Notes: generated by a model not told the origin, from the letters alone. Shown: positions 40,686-49,670, numbered from the stretch's first letter. The stretch is DNA of 64,000 nucleotides from Streptomyces zinciresistens K42 (GCF_000225525.1 NZ_AGBF01000004.1:1-64000), one strand, 5' to 3'. A program made the numbers and translations.

Positions 40686-40716
40686 ACGATCGCCGGTTAG
40701 CCAAACCGGCGATCGT
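40686..40716. terminator. 13-base inverted repeat
   Basis: Arms 40686-40698 and 40704-40716 (ACGATCGCCGGTT and its complement) are perfect, loop AGCCA. It may be a terminator, or a protein-binding dyad in the region upstream of xis. Confidence 0.5.
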
Positions 40717-41066
40717 GACGACCATTGGGGGTGTTCGCAGCGGCTGCGCTTGGCGGTGGAGCCGTTGTGGATGCAGCCGGTAGTGCCGCAATGTGCAAGG
40801 AGGTAGTAAGCGGCCCTGTCCACGGCTTCCCTGGAATCAGCAGCGCCGTTTGCTGAAAGAGGATCCACGTCGAGGTGGCGTGGACTCTCTGGTGTTGCTG
40901 ATCCTGTTCTGTCGCTCTGTGCGCCCCTTCCCGAGAGATTCCACCCGATGTGCCGATCCGCGATACCCCCTGCCCATTTCCCTCTTCGATTGAAAGCCCT
41001 CTCTGCATTGCTCGCCGACTTCATTCCTGTCCTGGATTGCGCTGAGGCAAACGGGCTGGTGGCGCT

Positions 41067-41249
41067 TTGACCGCCGGAGGTAGCAACCGGCTGCTGACCC
41101 CGGAAGAAGTGGCCGCATGGCTCAAAGTCAGCGAGATAACCGTCAAGAACAAGTATCGCGCATGGGGGCTAAAGCCTCAGAAAGTCGGTCGCCTTCTGCG
41201 CTTCCGAGAGCGCGATATCGTGAGCTATTTGGACCGAAACTACGGGTGA
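41067..41249 (+). CDS. xis: Excisionase-like helix-turn-helix protein
   Basis: A 60-residue MerR/HTH_17-type protein: LLTPEEVAAWLKVSEITVKNKYRAWGLKPQKVGRLLRFRERDIVSYLDRNYG. Such proteins bind next to attachment sites and direct integrase toward excision. The start is unclear: the listed TTG 41067 has no good ribosome site, while a GGAGG at 41075-41079 would suit a CTG start near 41091. It is followed 37 bases later by the integrase. Confidence 0.85.
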   Translation: MTAGGSNRLLTPEEVAAWLKVSEITVKNKYRAWGLKPQKVGRLLRFRERDIVSYLDRNYG

Positions 41250-41286
41250 GCCTGTCGCATGGCACCCAAGAGCGAAAGGAGGCCAC

Positions 41287-42453
41287 TTGGCCACCGTCTT
41301 CCAGAAGTGCAAGACCGATGACAAGAATAGGAACTATCCGTGTGAGAAGACCAGATGCGGCCATCCCTGGACGGTCAGATACCGTGAGCCGGGAGGCCGC
41401 TCCGGGCGGCAGCGTGAGAGGACGTTCCCGACCAAGCGCGAGGCCGACGACCACGGTGTGGAGATGGAGAACGCCAAGCGGGAAGGCACGTACCTCGATC
41501 CCAAGCGGGGCGCCGTACCGCTTCGGACGTACGCGGAGGCGTGGTTCGAACGTCAGCATCTCGCACCCAACACGGAGAACACGTACGAGCGGGCCTTCCG
41601 GCTGCACGTCTTCCCCTTCATGGGTGAACGGCTGCTGACCTCGATACGCCCCGATGATATCGAGCGGTTGGGCGCGCACCTGACGGCTGGAGGGCTCTCC
41701 GCGCACTCCGTTCAGGCGTACACGACACCCCTGAAAGCGGTCTTCACGGCCGCCGTGAACAACGGGGATGTCGGTCGGCATCCCTTCCGCGGTGCCAAGC
41801 TGCCCGCGCTGCCGAGCCGAGCCGTGGATGAGACGCTCCTCCCGTCCGGTCAGCAGGTGCAGGACATCGCAGACGAATTCCGCCGCGAGTGGGCGCTGTC
41901 CGTCTGGCTCACGGCGGGCCTTGGGCTTCGGATGGGCGAGATGCTCGGTCTCCGGGTCGGGGACGTCCTCGACGACCGCGTACGGCTCCGCCGCCAGGTA
42001 ACCCGCGTCAAGGGCGTCAGGGGGGCCGTACTGGGCCCGCTGAAGCATCGCAGGAAGGGAGACTGGCGGGACATTCCGTTGGCGACGAACCTGTCCGAGG
42101 CCGTGGGCGAGCACGTGGCCCGCTATGGCACCGGTCCGGACGGTGCCCTGTTCCAAACGATCACCGGAACCCTGGTCACGACCTCGGACTACTCGTCCGC
42201 GTTCCGTAAGGTCGCGAAGACCCTGGGTTACGACTGGTCGCCTCACGACTTGCGGCACTGGTTCGCCACGACCGCGCTCAGCAACGGTCTGCCACTCTTG
42301 GACGTGTCCAGGTGGCTCGGACACAAGAGCATCAAGGAGACAGCGGACACGTACGGGCACCTCACTCCCGACTCCACGGGCCGGGCTGTCAAGGTGATGG
42401 ATGTGGCGCTGACCCAGCACCGTGCTGACTTGGTGCTGACTGACGCGGCATGA
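41287..42453 (+). CDS. int: Tyrosine site-specific integrase
   Basis: A 388-residue tyrosine recombinase. The catalytic residues are visible: Arg in GLGLRMGEMLGLRVGDV, the H-x-x-R motif in SPHDLRHWFATTAL, His in RWLGHKSIKETADTYGHL, and the nucleophile Tyr in the same stretch. The N-terminus has an arm-binding region with Cys/His spacing (CKTDDKNRNYPCEKTRCGHPWTVRYREPG). TTG 41287 has AAAGGAGG upstream. Its stop is 35 bases before the SRAP start, which implies that the attachment site is near or within the 5' side of SRAP or in the integrase tail. Confidence 0.95.
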   Translation: MATVFQKCKTDDKNRNYPCEKTRCGHPWTVRYREPGGRSGRQRERTFPTKREADDHGVEMENAKREGTYLDPKRGAVPLRTYAEAWFERQHLAPNTENTYERAFRLHVFPFMGERLLTSIRPDDIERLGAHLTAGGLSAHSVQAYTTPLKAVFTAAVNNGDVGRHPFRGAKLPALPSRAVDETLLPSGQQVQDIADEFRREWALSVWLTAGLGLRMGEMLGLRVGDVLDDRVRLRRQVTRVKGVRGAVLGPLKHRRKGDWRDIPLATNLSEAVGEHVARYGTGPDGALFQTITGTLVTTSDYSSAFRKVAKTLGYDWSPHDLRHWFATTALSNGLPLLDVSRWLGHKSIKETADTYGHLTPDSTGRAVKVMDVALTQHRADLVLTDAA

Positions 42454-42488
42454 TTCAGCGTTTTCTCTGGTCGGAGGGGCGGATTGGG

Positions 42489-43304
42489 ATGTGCGGACGG
42501 TATGCGGCCAGTCGTGGGCCCGGGGATCTCGCGGGCATCTTCGAGATCGAGAAGTGGGAGCCCGAGGAGACCCTGGAACCGGACTGGAACGTGGCTCCGA
42601 CCAAGGAGGTCCACGTCGTCCTGGACCGCCCTCTGAAAGACGCGGCAGACCCCCGGCCGGTTCGGCAGCTGCGCAAGCTGAAGTGGGGACTGGTGCCCAG
42701 CTGGGCCAGGAGCCCCGAGAACGCCTTCAAGATGATCAACGCGCGCGCGGAGACCGTCCACGAGAAGCCCTCCTACCGCAGGGCCTTCGCCGCCCGGCGC
42801 TGCATCCTCCCCGCCGACGGCTACTACGAATGGGTCACCGGCGTCCAGGAGCGGGACCTGGAGGTCGAGGGCAGGCGCAAGAGGCCGCGCAAGCAGCCGT
42901 ACTTCGTGCTGCCCGCCGACGGCTCGGTGTTCGCGATGGCCGGGCTCTACGAGTTCTGGCGGGACCGGACGCTGCCCGACGCGCACCCGCTCGCCTGGTG
43001 GGCGACCTGCTCCGTGATCACCACCGAGGCCGAGACGACCCCGCTCGCGGCGGCCCCCGCCGAGGGCCCGCGCACCCTGGCCGAGATCCACCCCCGGATG
43101 CCGCTCATGCTGACCCCCGACCGCTGGGACGCCTGGCTCGACCCCTCCCGCGACGACCCCGCCGAGCTGCGCGCCCTGCTCGACCCGCCGCCGCCCGGCC
43201 TGCTGCGCGCCCATCCCGTCCCCACCCTCGTCAGCAACGTCCGCAACAACGGCCCGGAGCTGCTGAAGGAGCTGGACGGACCGGAAGAGGGCACACTCTT
43301 CTGA
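42489..43304 (+). CDS. yedK: SRAP (SOS response-associated) DNA-protein crosslink protein
   Basis: A 271-residue SRAP protein of the HMCES/YedK family. Cys2 (MCGRYA) is the catalytic residue that links to abasic sites in single-stranded DNA. Other family residues: NARAETV, the GYYEW segment and the His in EIHPRMPLML. It protects abasic DNA during replication. The true start is ATG 42489, preceded by GGAGGGG; 13 upstream codons in frame are not part of it. It marks the first conserved chromosomal gene after the integrase. Confidence 0.92.
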   Translation: MCGRYAASRGPGDLAGIFEIEKWEPEETLEPDWNVAPTKEVHVVLDRPLKDAADPRPVRQLRKLKWGLVPSWARSPENAFKMINARAETVHEKPSYRRAFAARRCILPADGYYEWVTGVQERDLEVEGRRKRPRKQPYFVLPADGSVFAMAGLYEFWRDRTLPDAHPLAWWATCSVITTEAETTPLAAAPAEGPRTLAEIHPRMPLMLTPDRWDAWLDPSRDDPAELRALLDPPPPGLLRAHPVPTLVSNVRNNGPELLKELDGPEEGTLF

Positions 43305-43305
43305 C

Positions 43306-43935
43306 GTGACGACCGAGATCATCGCGACGGACGCGGGAGACGCCCGCGTCACCTGGCATCCCGCACGGCGGCCCCGGCTGGTGCTGGCCGTGAGCCACGG
43401 GGCGGGCGGCGGCATCGAGGCCAGGGACCTGCGGGCGCTCGCCGCCGTGCTGCCGGCGCACGGGGTGAGCGTCGCCCTCGTCGAGCAGCCCTGGCGGGTG
43501 GCGGGCAAGAAGGTGGCGCCCGCGCCGAAGACGCTCGACACCGGCTGGCGGGGCCTGTGGCCCGCGCTCGCGGCGCACGGCCCGCCCGTGATCGCCGGGG
43601 GCCGCAGCGCGGGCGCGCGCGTCGCGTGCCGTACGGCCGTCGAGCTCGGGGCGCACGCCGTGCTCGCGCTCAGCTTCCCCCTGCACCCCCCGGGACGGCC
43701 GGAGAGGTCCCGTGCCGCCGAACTGCTCGGCGCCGGGGTGCCCACCCTGGTCGTCCAGGGCGCCGACGATCCGTTCGGCAGGCCCGGGGAGTTCCCGGCC
43801 GGCGACTTCGAACTGGTCGAGGTGGCGTACGCCGACCACGGACTCGCCGTGCCCAGGCGCGCGCCCCTCGGACAGGACGAGGCCGTGGCGCTCGTCACGG
43901 ACGCCGTCGTGCGGTGGACCGCGTCACTCGGGTAA
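43306..43935 (+). CDS. Alpha/beta hydrolase of KANL3/Tex30 type
   Basis: A 209-residue alpha/beta hydrolase-like protein: LAVSHGAGGGIEARDLRALAAVLPAHGV, then GGRSAGARVACRTA (nucleophile elbow with Ser), then LVVQGADDPFGRPGEF and DHGL. The G-x-S-x-G elbow is G-R-S-A-G. Substrate unknown; the family is dienelactone-hydrolase-like. It starts at GTG 43306, two bases after SRAP, and its stop is just ahead of the sigR promoter. Confidence 0.82.
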   Translation: MTTEIIATDAGDARVTWHPARRPRLVLAVSHGAGGGIEARDLRALAAVLPAHGVSVALVEQPWRVAGKKVAPAPKTLDTGWRGLWPALAAHGPPVIAGGRSAGARVACRTAVELGAHAVLALSFPLHPPGRPERSRAAELLGAGVPTLVVQGADDPFGRPGEFPAGDFELVEVAYADHGLAVPRRAPLGQDEAVALVTDAVVRWTASLG

Positions 43936-43941
43936 AGCTCC

Positions 43942-43968
43942 GGGAATGCCCGGGGCCCGGCCTTGGTT
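43942..43968 (+). promoter_or_regulatory. SigR-type autoregulatory promoter of sigR
   Basis: GGGAAT at 43942-43947, then exactly 18 bases, then GTT at 43966-43968. This fits the SigR consensus GGAAT-N18-GTT. It is positioned to give the long (SigR') isoform and positive feedback under thiol oxidation. Confidence 0.75.
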
Positions 43969-44027
43969 GTGGCGGACAGCGGTGCTGAGAACGGCAGCGC
44001 GCACGCCGTAGAGAGGAAGTCCGCCGC

Positions 44028-44876
44028 ATGGGTTCGACCTTCTGCCCGAGCCGCAGCAGCCGCGCCGACCTGGAGTGGACGGTGCTGCGCGCGGCGAGGA
44101 CCGCGCCCGTTCGAGGGGCGGCGGGCACGGCGGGTCGTCTATCCTCCGATTCAGGCGAGACCGGATTCGGTCCTGCCCGCAATCTTGAGGAGGTGGGTCC
44201 GGTTCCCGGTACCGACGCAGGGACCGACGACGGCCTGGCGGAGCAGCCCGAGGGCCGGGGCACGAGCGCGGAGTCGACCGCCGAGCGCAGCGCGCGCTTC
44301 GAGCGGGACGCGCTCGAATTCCTCGACCAGATGTACTCGGCCGCCCTGCGGATGACCCGCAACCCGGCCGACGCCGAGGACCTGGTGCAGGAGACCTACG
44401 CCAAGGCGTACGCGTCCTTCCACCAGTTCCGCGAGGGCACCAACCTCAAGGCGTGGCTGTACCGGATCCTCACCAACACCTTCATCAACTCGTACCGCAA
44501 GAAGCAGCGTGAACCCCAGCGCTCCGCGGCCGAGGAGATCGAGGACTGGCAGCTGGCCCGCGCCGAGTCGCACATGTCGACCGGACTGCGCTCCGCGGAG
44601 TCGCAGGCCCTCGACCATCTGCCGGACTCGGACGTGAAGGAAGCGCTCCAGGCCATCCCCGAGGAATTCCGCATCGCCGTGTACCTGGCCGACGTAGAGG
44701 GCTTTGCGTACAAGGAGATCGCGGACATCATGGGGACACCCATCGGTACGGTGATGTCCCGGCTGCACCGGGGCCGCCGTCAACTGCGCGGCATGCTCGA
44801 GGACTACGCCCGTGAGCGCGGGCTTGTCCCGGCCGGCGCCGGAGAGTCGAACGAAGCGAAAGGCTCGGGCTCATGA
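44028..44876 (+). CDS. sigR: SigR ECF sigma factor for thiol-oxidative stress
   Basis: A 282-residue frame; the conserved sigma factor is the last 227 residues, from GTG 44193 ([14 protein letters not shown]). Region 2 is [60 protein letters not shown]. Region 4 is [49 protein letters not shown]. It directs thioredoxin, mycothiol and related genes. From the literature, S. coelicolor makes a short stable and a long unstable form from two promoters; both starts exist here (ATG 44028, GTG 44193). The stop overlaps rsrA by ATGA. Confidence 0.95.
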
Positions 44877-45175
44877 GCTGCGGAGAGCCGCACGAGACGG
44901 ACTGCTCCGAGGTACTCGACCATCTGTACGAGTTCCTCGACAGCGAGATGCCGGACATCGACCGTGACAAGTTCAAGCAGCACTTCCAGGAGTGCTCGCC
45001 GTGCCTGGAGAAGTACGGCCTGGAGCAGGCCGTGAAGAAGCTCGTCAAGCGGTGCTGCGGACATGACGACGTGCCGACGGACCTGCGCGCCAAGGTCATG
45101 GGGCGGATCGACCTCATCCGCTCCGGCCAGGCCGTCCCCGAGCACGACGTCACCGCCACCCCGCAGGAGTCCTGA
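44873..45175 (+). CDS. rsrA: RsrA zinc-binding anti-sigma factor
   Basis: A 100-residue ZAS-family anti-sigma factor. Zinc ligands and redox residues are visible: Cys11, His37, Cys41 and Cys44 (HFQECSPC), plus Cys3, Cys61 and Cys62. This spacing matches the described S. coelicolor RsrA, in which oxidation forms a disulfide, releases zinc and frees SigR. The start overlaps the sigR stop (ATGA), consistent with stoichiometric expression. Confidence 0.95.
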
Positions 45176-45288
45176 ACTCCCCGCCGTCACTCGAACGTGC
45201 TAATCGGGGAGCGATAGGCCCTCCTCGGCCCCTCGCACCGACCTAGGCTCCGCGGTGAGCTGGTCATGGTGGGGGGAGGGGCGTCGGC

Positions 45289-46596
45289 ATGGAGGCGTTA
45301 CCGGCACGCGCGCGCGTGTACGTGGCGTGTGTCGCCCTCGGCGCCGTGCTCGCTCTGCTCGCTCCGCCCGCCGCAGGCACACCCTGGTGGGCGGTCGCCC
45401 TCCTGGCCGCGCTGTTCGCCGGCGGGGAGCAGGTCGCCGCCCGGGGCCGGCTCTCGGGCACCTTCTACCCCGTCCTGCTCGCGGGCGCGTTCCTGCTGCC
45501 CGCTCCCGCCGCCGCGCTCGTGGCGGTGCCGGGAGCGCTGCTGTGCCCGGTCGGACCGCGCCCGCGCACCACGCGCCGGGTGTGGCGCGCATCCCAGCTC
45601 GGGGTCGCGGTGTGGGTCGCCGCGCAGGCGCACTCCGCCCTCGCCGCGCGGGACGCCGTGGCCGCCGCCGACTTCCCCGACGCGCTCGCCGACGCCGGCC
45701 TCGCCGTCGCCGCCTTCTGCCTGGTCCTCACCGCGCTGGACGGCGGCATCCTCGCGCTCGCCGAGCGCGTCCCCGTACGCCGGGCCTGGCGCGGACTGTT
45801 CCTGCGCTCCCTGGCGCCGCTGGCCGTGCACGGACTGGCGGGGCTGATGATGGCGGTCCTGTGGCGCAGCGCCTACGGACCCGTCGCGGCGCTGCTCGTG
45901 CTGCTGCCCATGTGGGTGTCGTGGTGGGTGTTCGCCCAGTACCACCGCGAGCGCGCGGCGCACCAGGCGACCATCCGGGGGCTCGTCCAGGCCGTCGACA
46001 TCAAGGACGGCTACACCCGCGGCCACAGCGAGCGGGTCGGGCAGGCGTCGATGATGATCGCGCGCGAGCTGGGCCTGGCCGACGCGCGCGTGGAGGTGCT
46101 CCGCTTCGCCGGGATCCTGCACGACGTCGGCAAACTGGGCGTGCCCACCAGGCTGCTGCGCAAGGACGGCCCCCTCACCCCCGAGGAACGGCGGGTGATC
46201 GAGCTGCACCCGGAGTACGGACACGAGATGGTCCGCGGGATCTCCTTCCTCGGCGAGGCACGGGCCGCCGTGCTGCACCACCACGAGCGGCTGGACGGCA
46301 GCGGCTACCCCTACGGTCTGAGGGGCGGCCAGATCCCCGAGTCCGCCCGCGTGGTGGCGGTCGCCGACGCCTTCGACGCGATGACGTCCAACCGCTCGTA
46401 CTCCCGGGCCCGGCCCGTGCCGGCGGCCCTCGGCGAACTGGAGCGGTGCGCCGGCTCGCACTTCGACCCCCGTATGGTCACCGCCCTCGTCCGGGCCGTC
46501 GCCCGGCACGGCTGGCATCCCGCCGTGACCGCGGACGAGACGTCCCTGCCGCAGCCGCGCCCGCCCGTCTCTCCCGCGCCCGGGGCCCGCAGGTGA
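45289..46596 (+). CDS. Membrane HD-GYP-like phosphodiesterase
   Basis: A 435-residue protein. Residues 1-205 are mostly membrane segments (VYVACVALGAVLALLAPP, WWAVALLAALFAGG, ALVAVPGALL, LAVAAFCLVLTAL, LLVLLPMWVSWWVFA). The cytosolic part holds an HD domain: HDVGKLGVP near residue 278, then HHERLDGSGYPYGLRG near 328-342. The HHE and GYP motifs indicate the HD-GYP subtype, which hydrolyses cyclic di-GMP. The partner gene overlaps at the 3' end (GTGA), giving a pair of HD membrane proteins. Confidence 0.88.
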   Translation: MEALPARARVYVACVALGAVLALLAPPAAGTPWWAVALLAALFAGGEQVAARGRLSGTFYPVLLAGAFLLPAPAAALVAVPGALLCPVGPRPRTTRRVWRASQLGVAVWVAAQAHSALAARDAVAAADFPDALADAGLAVAAFCLVLTALDGGILALAERVPVRRAWRGLFLRSLAPLAVHGLAGLMMAVLWRSAYGPVAALLVLLPMWVSWWVFAQYHRERAAHQATIRGLVQAVDIKDGYTRGHSERVGQASMMIARELGLADARVEVLRFAGILHDVGKLGVPTRLLRKDGPLTPEERRVIELHPEYGHEMVRGISFLGEARAAVLHHHERLDGSGYPYGLRGGQIPESARVVAVADAFDAMTSNRSYSRARPVPAALGELERCAGSHFDPRMVTALVRAVARHGWHPAVTADETSLPQPRPPVSPAPGARR

Positions 46597-47834
46597 GGAC
46601 TCCCGCGGCACACCCGCTGCTCGGCGCGGTGCACGCCTGCGCCGCGGTCCTGGCCGCCGTCAGCCTGTTCGACATGCTCGGCGGCGCCCTCAGCGAACGC
46701 GGCACCGCCCTCGCCTTCGGTGCCCTGGTCACCCTCGGTGAACTCACCCGCTGGACCGGGGCCGAGGGCCGGGAGGCCGCCCCGCTCGGCGCCGCCGCGG
46801 CCCTGTCGTACGCCCTGCTCGGCGAGAGCGGCGGAGAGCCCACCCACCACGGTGTCACCCAGGTCGTCGGCGTCGTCCTCGCCGCCACGCTGATCGGCTG
46901 CGTCCCGCACATCGCGCGCGGGCGGCCCGTCCTCGACCACGTCTCCCGGCGCGTGCTCACCACAGGCTTCGCCGCCGTCTGCTTCCAACCCCTGTACAGC
47001 CAGGGCACCTTCCGGGGCTGGGGCACCGCCTACGCGCTGCTGCTGGTGGCGATCCTCACCCTCACCGCCCTGTGCGACGCGCTGCTCGCCGCCGCGCAGG
47101 CCCACGCGCGCACCCGGTGGCCGTTCGTGCCCCTGCTGCGGGACGAGGTGCGGGCGACGCTCGGCATCGGCTCGGCCGTCTGCGCCACCGGTGCCGTGAT
47201 GGCGCTCGCCGTCGCCGTGGCCGGACTGTGGGCACTGCCCGTCTTCTGCGTCCCGCTGCTGCTCACCCAGCTGTCCTTCCACCGGTACGCTGCCGTGCGC
47301 ACCACCTACCGGCAGACGATCGCCTCCCTCGCCCGCGCCACCGAGATCGCCGGGTACACCCCGGCCGGGCACGCCCGGCGGGTGGCGGCGCTCAGCCGCG
47401 AGGTCGGCCGCGACCTCGGACTGTCCGACGCCGAACTCACCGTCCTGGAGTACGCCGCCCTGATGCACGACATCGGACAGCTCAGCCTGGTCGACCCGGT
47501 CGAGGCCGGGGCCACCGCCGTGCTCCCCGTCGAGGAGCAGCGCCGCATCGCGCTGCTCGGCGGGGCCGTCGTCCGGCAGACCGGGGTGAATCCCCAGGTC
47601 GCGCTGGTGGTGGAGCGGCTCGCCGACCCCTGTCCCGAGCAGCCGGTGGCCGCCCGGATCGTGCGCGCGGTGAACGCCTACGAGGAGAAGGCGCGCGACG
47701 CCGGTCCCGGGGGTCCGCTGAAGGCGCTGGAGGAACTGCGCCTGGCGACCGCCGGGGAGTACGCGCCGGAGGTCGTCGGCTCCCTCGCCCGGGTGCTGTC
47801 GAGGGACGGTCTGAGCATGCCCGTGGCTGGGTAA
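46593..47834 (+). CDS. Second membrane HD-domain protein
   Basis: A 413-residue protein with hydrophobic segments in residues 1-225 (LLGAVHACAAVLAAVSLF, VVGVVLAATLIGCVP, ALLLVAILTLTALCDALLAAA) and a C-terminal HD domain: GYTPAGHARRVAALSREVGRDLGLSDAELTVLEYAALMHDIGQLSLVDP. The HDIG motif is kept, but the HHE and GYP motifs of the upstream paralogue are missing, so it may be a regulatory or differently specific HD protein. GTG 46593 overlaps the upstream stop (GTGA). Confidence 0.85.
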   Translation: MRTPAAHPLLGAVHACAAVLAAVSLFDMLGGALSERGTALAFGALVTLGELTRWTGAEGREAAPLGAAAALSYALLGESGGEPTHHGVTQVVGVVLAATLIGCVPHIARGRPVLDHVSRRVLTTGFAAVCFQPLYSQGTFRGWGTAYALLLVAILTLTALCDALLAAAQAHARTRWPFVPLLRDEVRATLGIGSAVCATGAVMALAVAVAGLWALPVFCVPLLLTQLSFHRYAAVRTTYRQTIASLARATEIAGYTPAGHARRVAALSREVGRDLGLSDAELTVLEYAALMHDIGQLSLVDPVEAGATAVLPVEEQRRIALLGGAVVRQTGVNPQVALVVERLADPCPEQPVAARIVRAVNAYEEKARDAGPGGPLKALEELRLATAGEYAPEVVGSLARVLSRDGLSMPVAG

Positions 47835-47837
47835 CCC

Positions 47838-48923
47838 ATGGGTAATGAGCGGCCTTCCAACCGCACGTGGTTGGATGCGAAGGAGAGGGTGTCCGGGGGC
47901 AGCACCGGCCAGCCCACCCCCAGGAACTGGCAGGCGGGAATCGTGAGGATCTTCGGCAAGGGACGGCACCGGCCCTCCGCCTCCTGGCGGCAGGCCACCG
48001 ACCGGGCGTTCACGCTCATCGGCGACGGCCGGTACGAGGACGCGGGCGCGCTGCTGACACGGGCCGCCGATCTGGAGCCGTGGCTGTCGGAGTCCTGGTT
48101 CAACCTCGCCCTGCTGCACAAGTTCCGGCACGACTGGGAGCAGGCGCGCGCCGCCGGGCTGCGGGCCGTCGCCCTGCTCGACCGGGAGGCCGGCGCCCCC
48201 GACTGGTGGAACGTCGGGATCGCGGCCACCGCCCTCCAGGACTGGCCGCTGGCGCGGCGGGCCTGGCAGGCGTACGGGCTGCGGGTGCCGGGCGGGGCGA
48301 CCGAGTCCGGCGAGCCGGCCGGCATGGACCTGGGCAGCGCCGCCGTACGGCTCTCGCCCGAGGGGGAGGCCGAGGTCGTGTGGGGGCGGCGGCTGGACCC
48401 CGCCCGGATCGAGGTGCTGTCCATCCCGCTGCCGTCCTCCGGGCGGCGCTGGGGCGAGGTCGTGCTGCACGACGGCGTGCCCCACGGCGAGCGCACCATC
48501 TCCTCCGGGCAGGCGTACCCCGTCTTCGACGAGATCGAGCTGTGGGCGCCCTCGCCGGTGCCCACCTGGGTGGTCCTCCTGGAAGCGGCCACCGAGGCCG
48601 ACCGGGACGCTCTGGAGCGGCTCGCCGCCGACGCCGGGTTCGCCGCGGAGGACTGGTCCTCGTCGGTGCGGCTGCTGTGCCGGATGTGCTCCGAGTCGCG
48701 GATGCCGTCCGACGAGGGGGACGGTGAGCATCTGGACCCGCACGACCACAGCGAGCCGGGCCACCCCGGCCCGCTGGGCCATCGCACCGACGGCCAGCTG
48801 TGGGTGCCCGAGCGCGAGTGCGGGGTGGCCGCGCCGGCCGCGCTGGTGCGGGGGCTGCTGGACGGCTGGGTCGCGGACAGCCCGGACTCCAGGGACTGGC
48901 GCGATCTCGAAGAGGTCTGCTGA
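47838..48923 (+). CDS. TPR-like protein of unknown function
   Basis: A 361-residue protein. TPR helices occupy residues 50-150: ATDRAFTLIGDGRYEDAGALLTRAADLEPWLSESWFNLALLHKFRHDWEQARAAGLRAVALLDREAG. The rest is a beta-rich region (VVWGRRLDPARIEVLSIPLPSSGRRWGEVVLHDGVPHGERT) and an acidic His-rich segment (PHDHSEPGHPGPLGH). The ATG at 47838 is used, though GTG 47943 (VRIFGKGRHRPSASWRQ) may be the real start since the first 35 codons look less protein-like. Function unknown; position between the HD genes and deformylase is a conserved core neighbourhood. Confidence 0.75.
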   Translation: MGNERPSNRTWLDAKERVSGGSTGQPTPRNWQAGIVRIFGKGRHRPSASWRQATDRAFTLIGDGRYEDAGALLTRAADLEPWLSESWFNLALLHKFRHDWEQARAAGLRAVALLDREAGAPDWWNVGIAATALQDWPLARRAWQAYGLRVPGGATESGEPAGMDLGSAAVRLSPEGEAEVVWGRRLDPARIEVLSIPLPSSGRRWGEVVLHDGVPHGERTISSGQAYPVFDEIELWAPSPVPTWVVLLEAATEADRDALERLAADAGFAAEDWSSSVRLLCRMCSESRMPSDEGDGEHLDPHDHSEPGHPGPLGHRTDGQLWVPERECGVAAPAALVRGLLDGWVADSPDSRDWRDLEEVC

Positions 48924-49019
48924 GCGTTCGCCGTACCCTGTAGGAGCGTCACCCTCCCCCTTGTTCTCCGCTTCTTCTCCCCTTGTTCTTGAGTTTGTGC
49001 AGGAAGGCATACGTCTGTC

Positions 49020-49670
49020 ATGGCCCAGCAGGACACCGATCAGCAGCACGCGGGCGTGCTCCCCGTCGACGACGAGGGCTTCGTCATCGACACGGAGGAC
49101 TGCGAGGAGCGCGAGCAGGCGTACCGCGAGCGCGGCACCTCGCGGCCCGTCACGGTCGTCGGCAATCCGGTGCTCCACAAGGAGTGCAAGGACGTCACCG
49201 CGTTCGACGACGAGTTGCTGAAGCTGGTCGACGACATGTTCGCCAGCCAGCGCACCGCCGAGGGCGTGGGCCTGGCCGCCAACCAGATCGGCGTCGATCT
49301 GAAGGTCTTCGTCTACGACTGCCAGGACGACCAGGGCGCCCGGCACGTCGGCGTGGTCTGCAACCCCCGGCTGGTGGAGCTGCCCGCCGACCGGCGCAGG
49401 CTGGACGACAGCAACGAGGGCTGCCTCTCGGTGCCGACGGCGTACGCCCCGCTCGCGCGCCCGGACTACGCCGAGGTCACCGGTCAGGACGAGAAGGGCA
49501 ACCCGGTCAAGGTGCGCGGCTCCGGGTACTTCGCTCGGTGTTTGCAGCACGAGACCGACCACCTGTACGGGTACCTCTACATCGACCGGCTCTCCAAGCG
49601 GGAGCGCAAGGACGCGCTGCGGCAGATGGCCGAGAACGAGCCCCGCTACCCCGTGGTCGCGAACGACTGA
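49020..49670 (+). CDS. def: Peptide deformylase (housekeeping)
   Basis: A 216-residue deformylase with motif 1 [11 protein letters not shown], motif 2 EGCLSVP and motif 3 QHETDHLYG. It carries a 40-residue N-terminal extension rich in Asp/Glu, which some Streptomyces copies have. It is one of two deformylases here; the other belongs to the lanthipeptide cluster. The ATG lies after a pyrimidine-rich leader and GAAGG. A hairpin follows the stop. Confidence 0.93.
   Translation: MAQQDTDQQHAGVLPVDDEGFVIDTEDCEEREQAYRERGTSRPVTVVGNPVLHKECKDVTAFDDELLKLVDDMFASQRTAEGVGLAANQIGVDLKVFVYDCQDDQGARHVGVVCNPRLVELPADRRRLDDSNEGCLSVPTAYAPLARPDYAEVTGQDEKGNPVKVRGSGYFARCLQHETDHLYGYLYIDRLSKRERKDALRQMAENEPRYPVVAND

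Larger units (their letters stand above)
39815..41066. other. Gene-poor, lower-GC stretch before xis
   Basis: About 1.25 kb with no convincing gene. Frames here are short, have mixed third positions and lack good ribosome sites. It holds two promoter-like repeats (40013-40047, 40206-40244), a 13-base inverted repeat (40686-40716) and one weak reading frame (40285-40593). It could contain the attachment site, decayed genes, or regulatory DNA for the integrase. Confidence 0.5.
1..42453. mobile_element. Putative integrated mobilizable element with antibiotic-peptide cargo
   Basis: Seen: a tyrosine integrase and an excisionase-like gene at 41.07-42.45 kb end 35 bases before a conserved chromosomal gene (SRAP). 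A relaxase, a MobC-like protein and plasmid-type genes (DUF317, DUF2637-like, replication-initiator-like, WhiB-type) lie at 1-12 kb. Between them sit cargo genes: an XRE/ImmA membrane cassette, a lanthipeptide cluster and a conservon operon. Inference: these form one element integrated next to SRAP, with its other end left of position 1. No FtsK-type transfer gene and no attachment-site pair are visible, so it may be mobilizable only, or two adjacent elements, or a mosaic island. The right boundary is taken as the end of the integrase. Confidence 0.5.

Noticed and set aside
40479..41024. 181-codon minus-strand frame between the repeats and xis
   Set aside because: No ribosome site, mixed composition and weak codon bias; not recognisable as a protein.
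42453..42489. tRNA as insertion site next to the integrase
   Set aside because: No tRNA fold is visible near the integrase end; SRAP follows directly. An attachment site other than tRNA is more likely.
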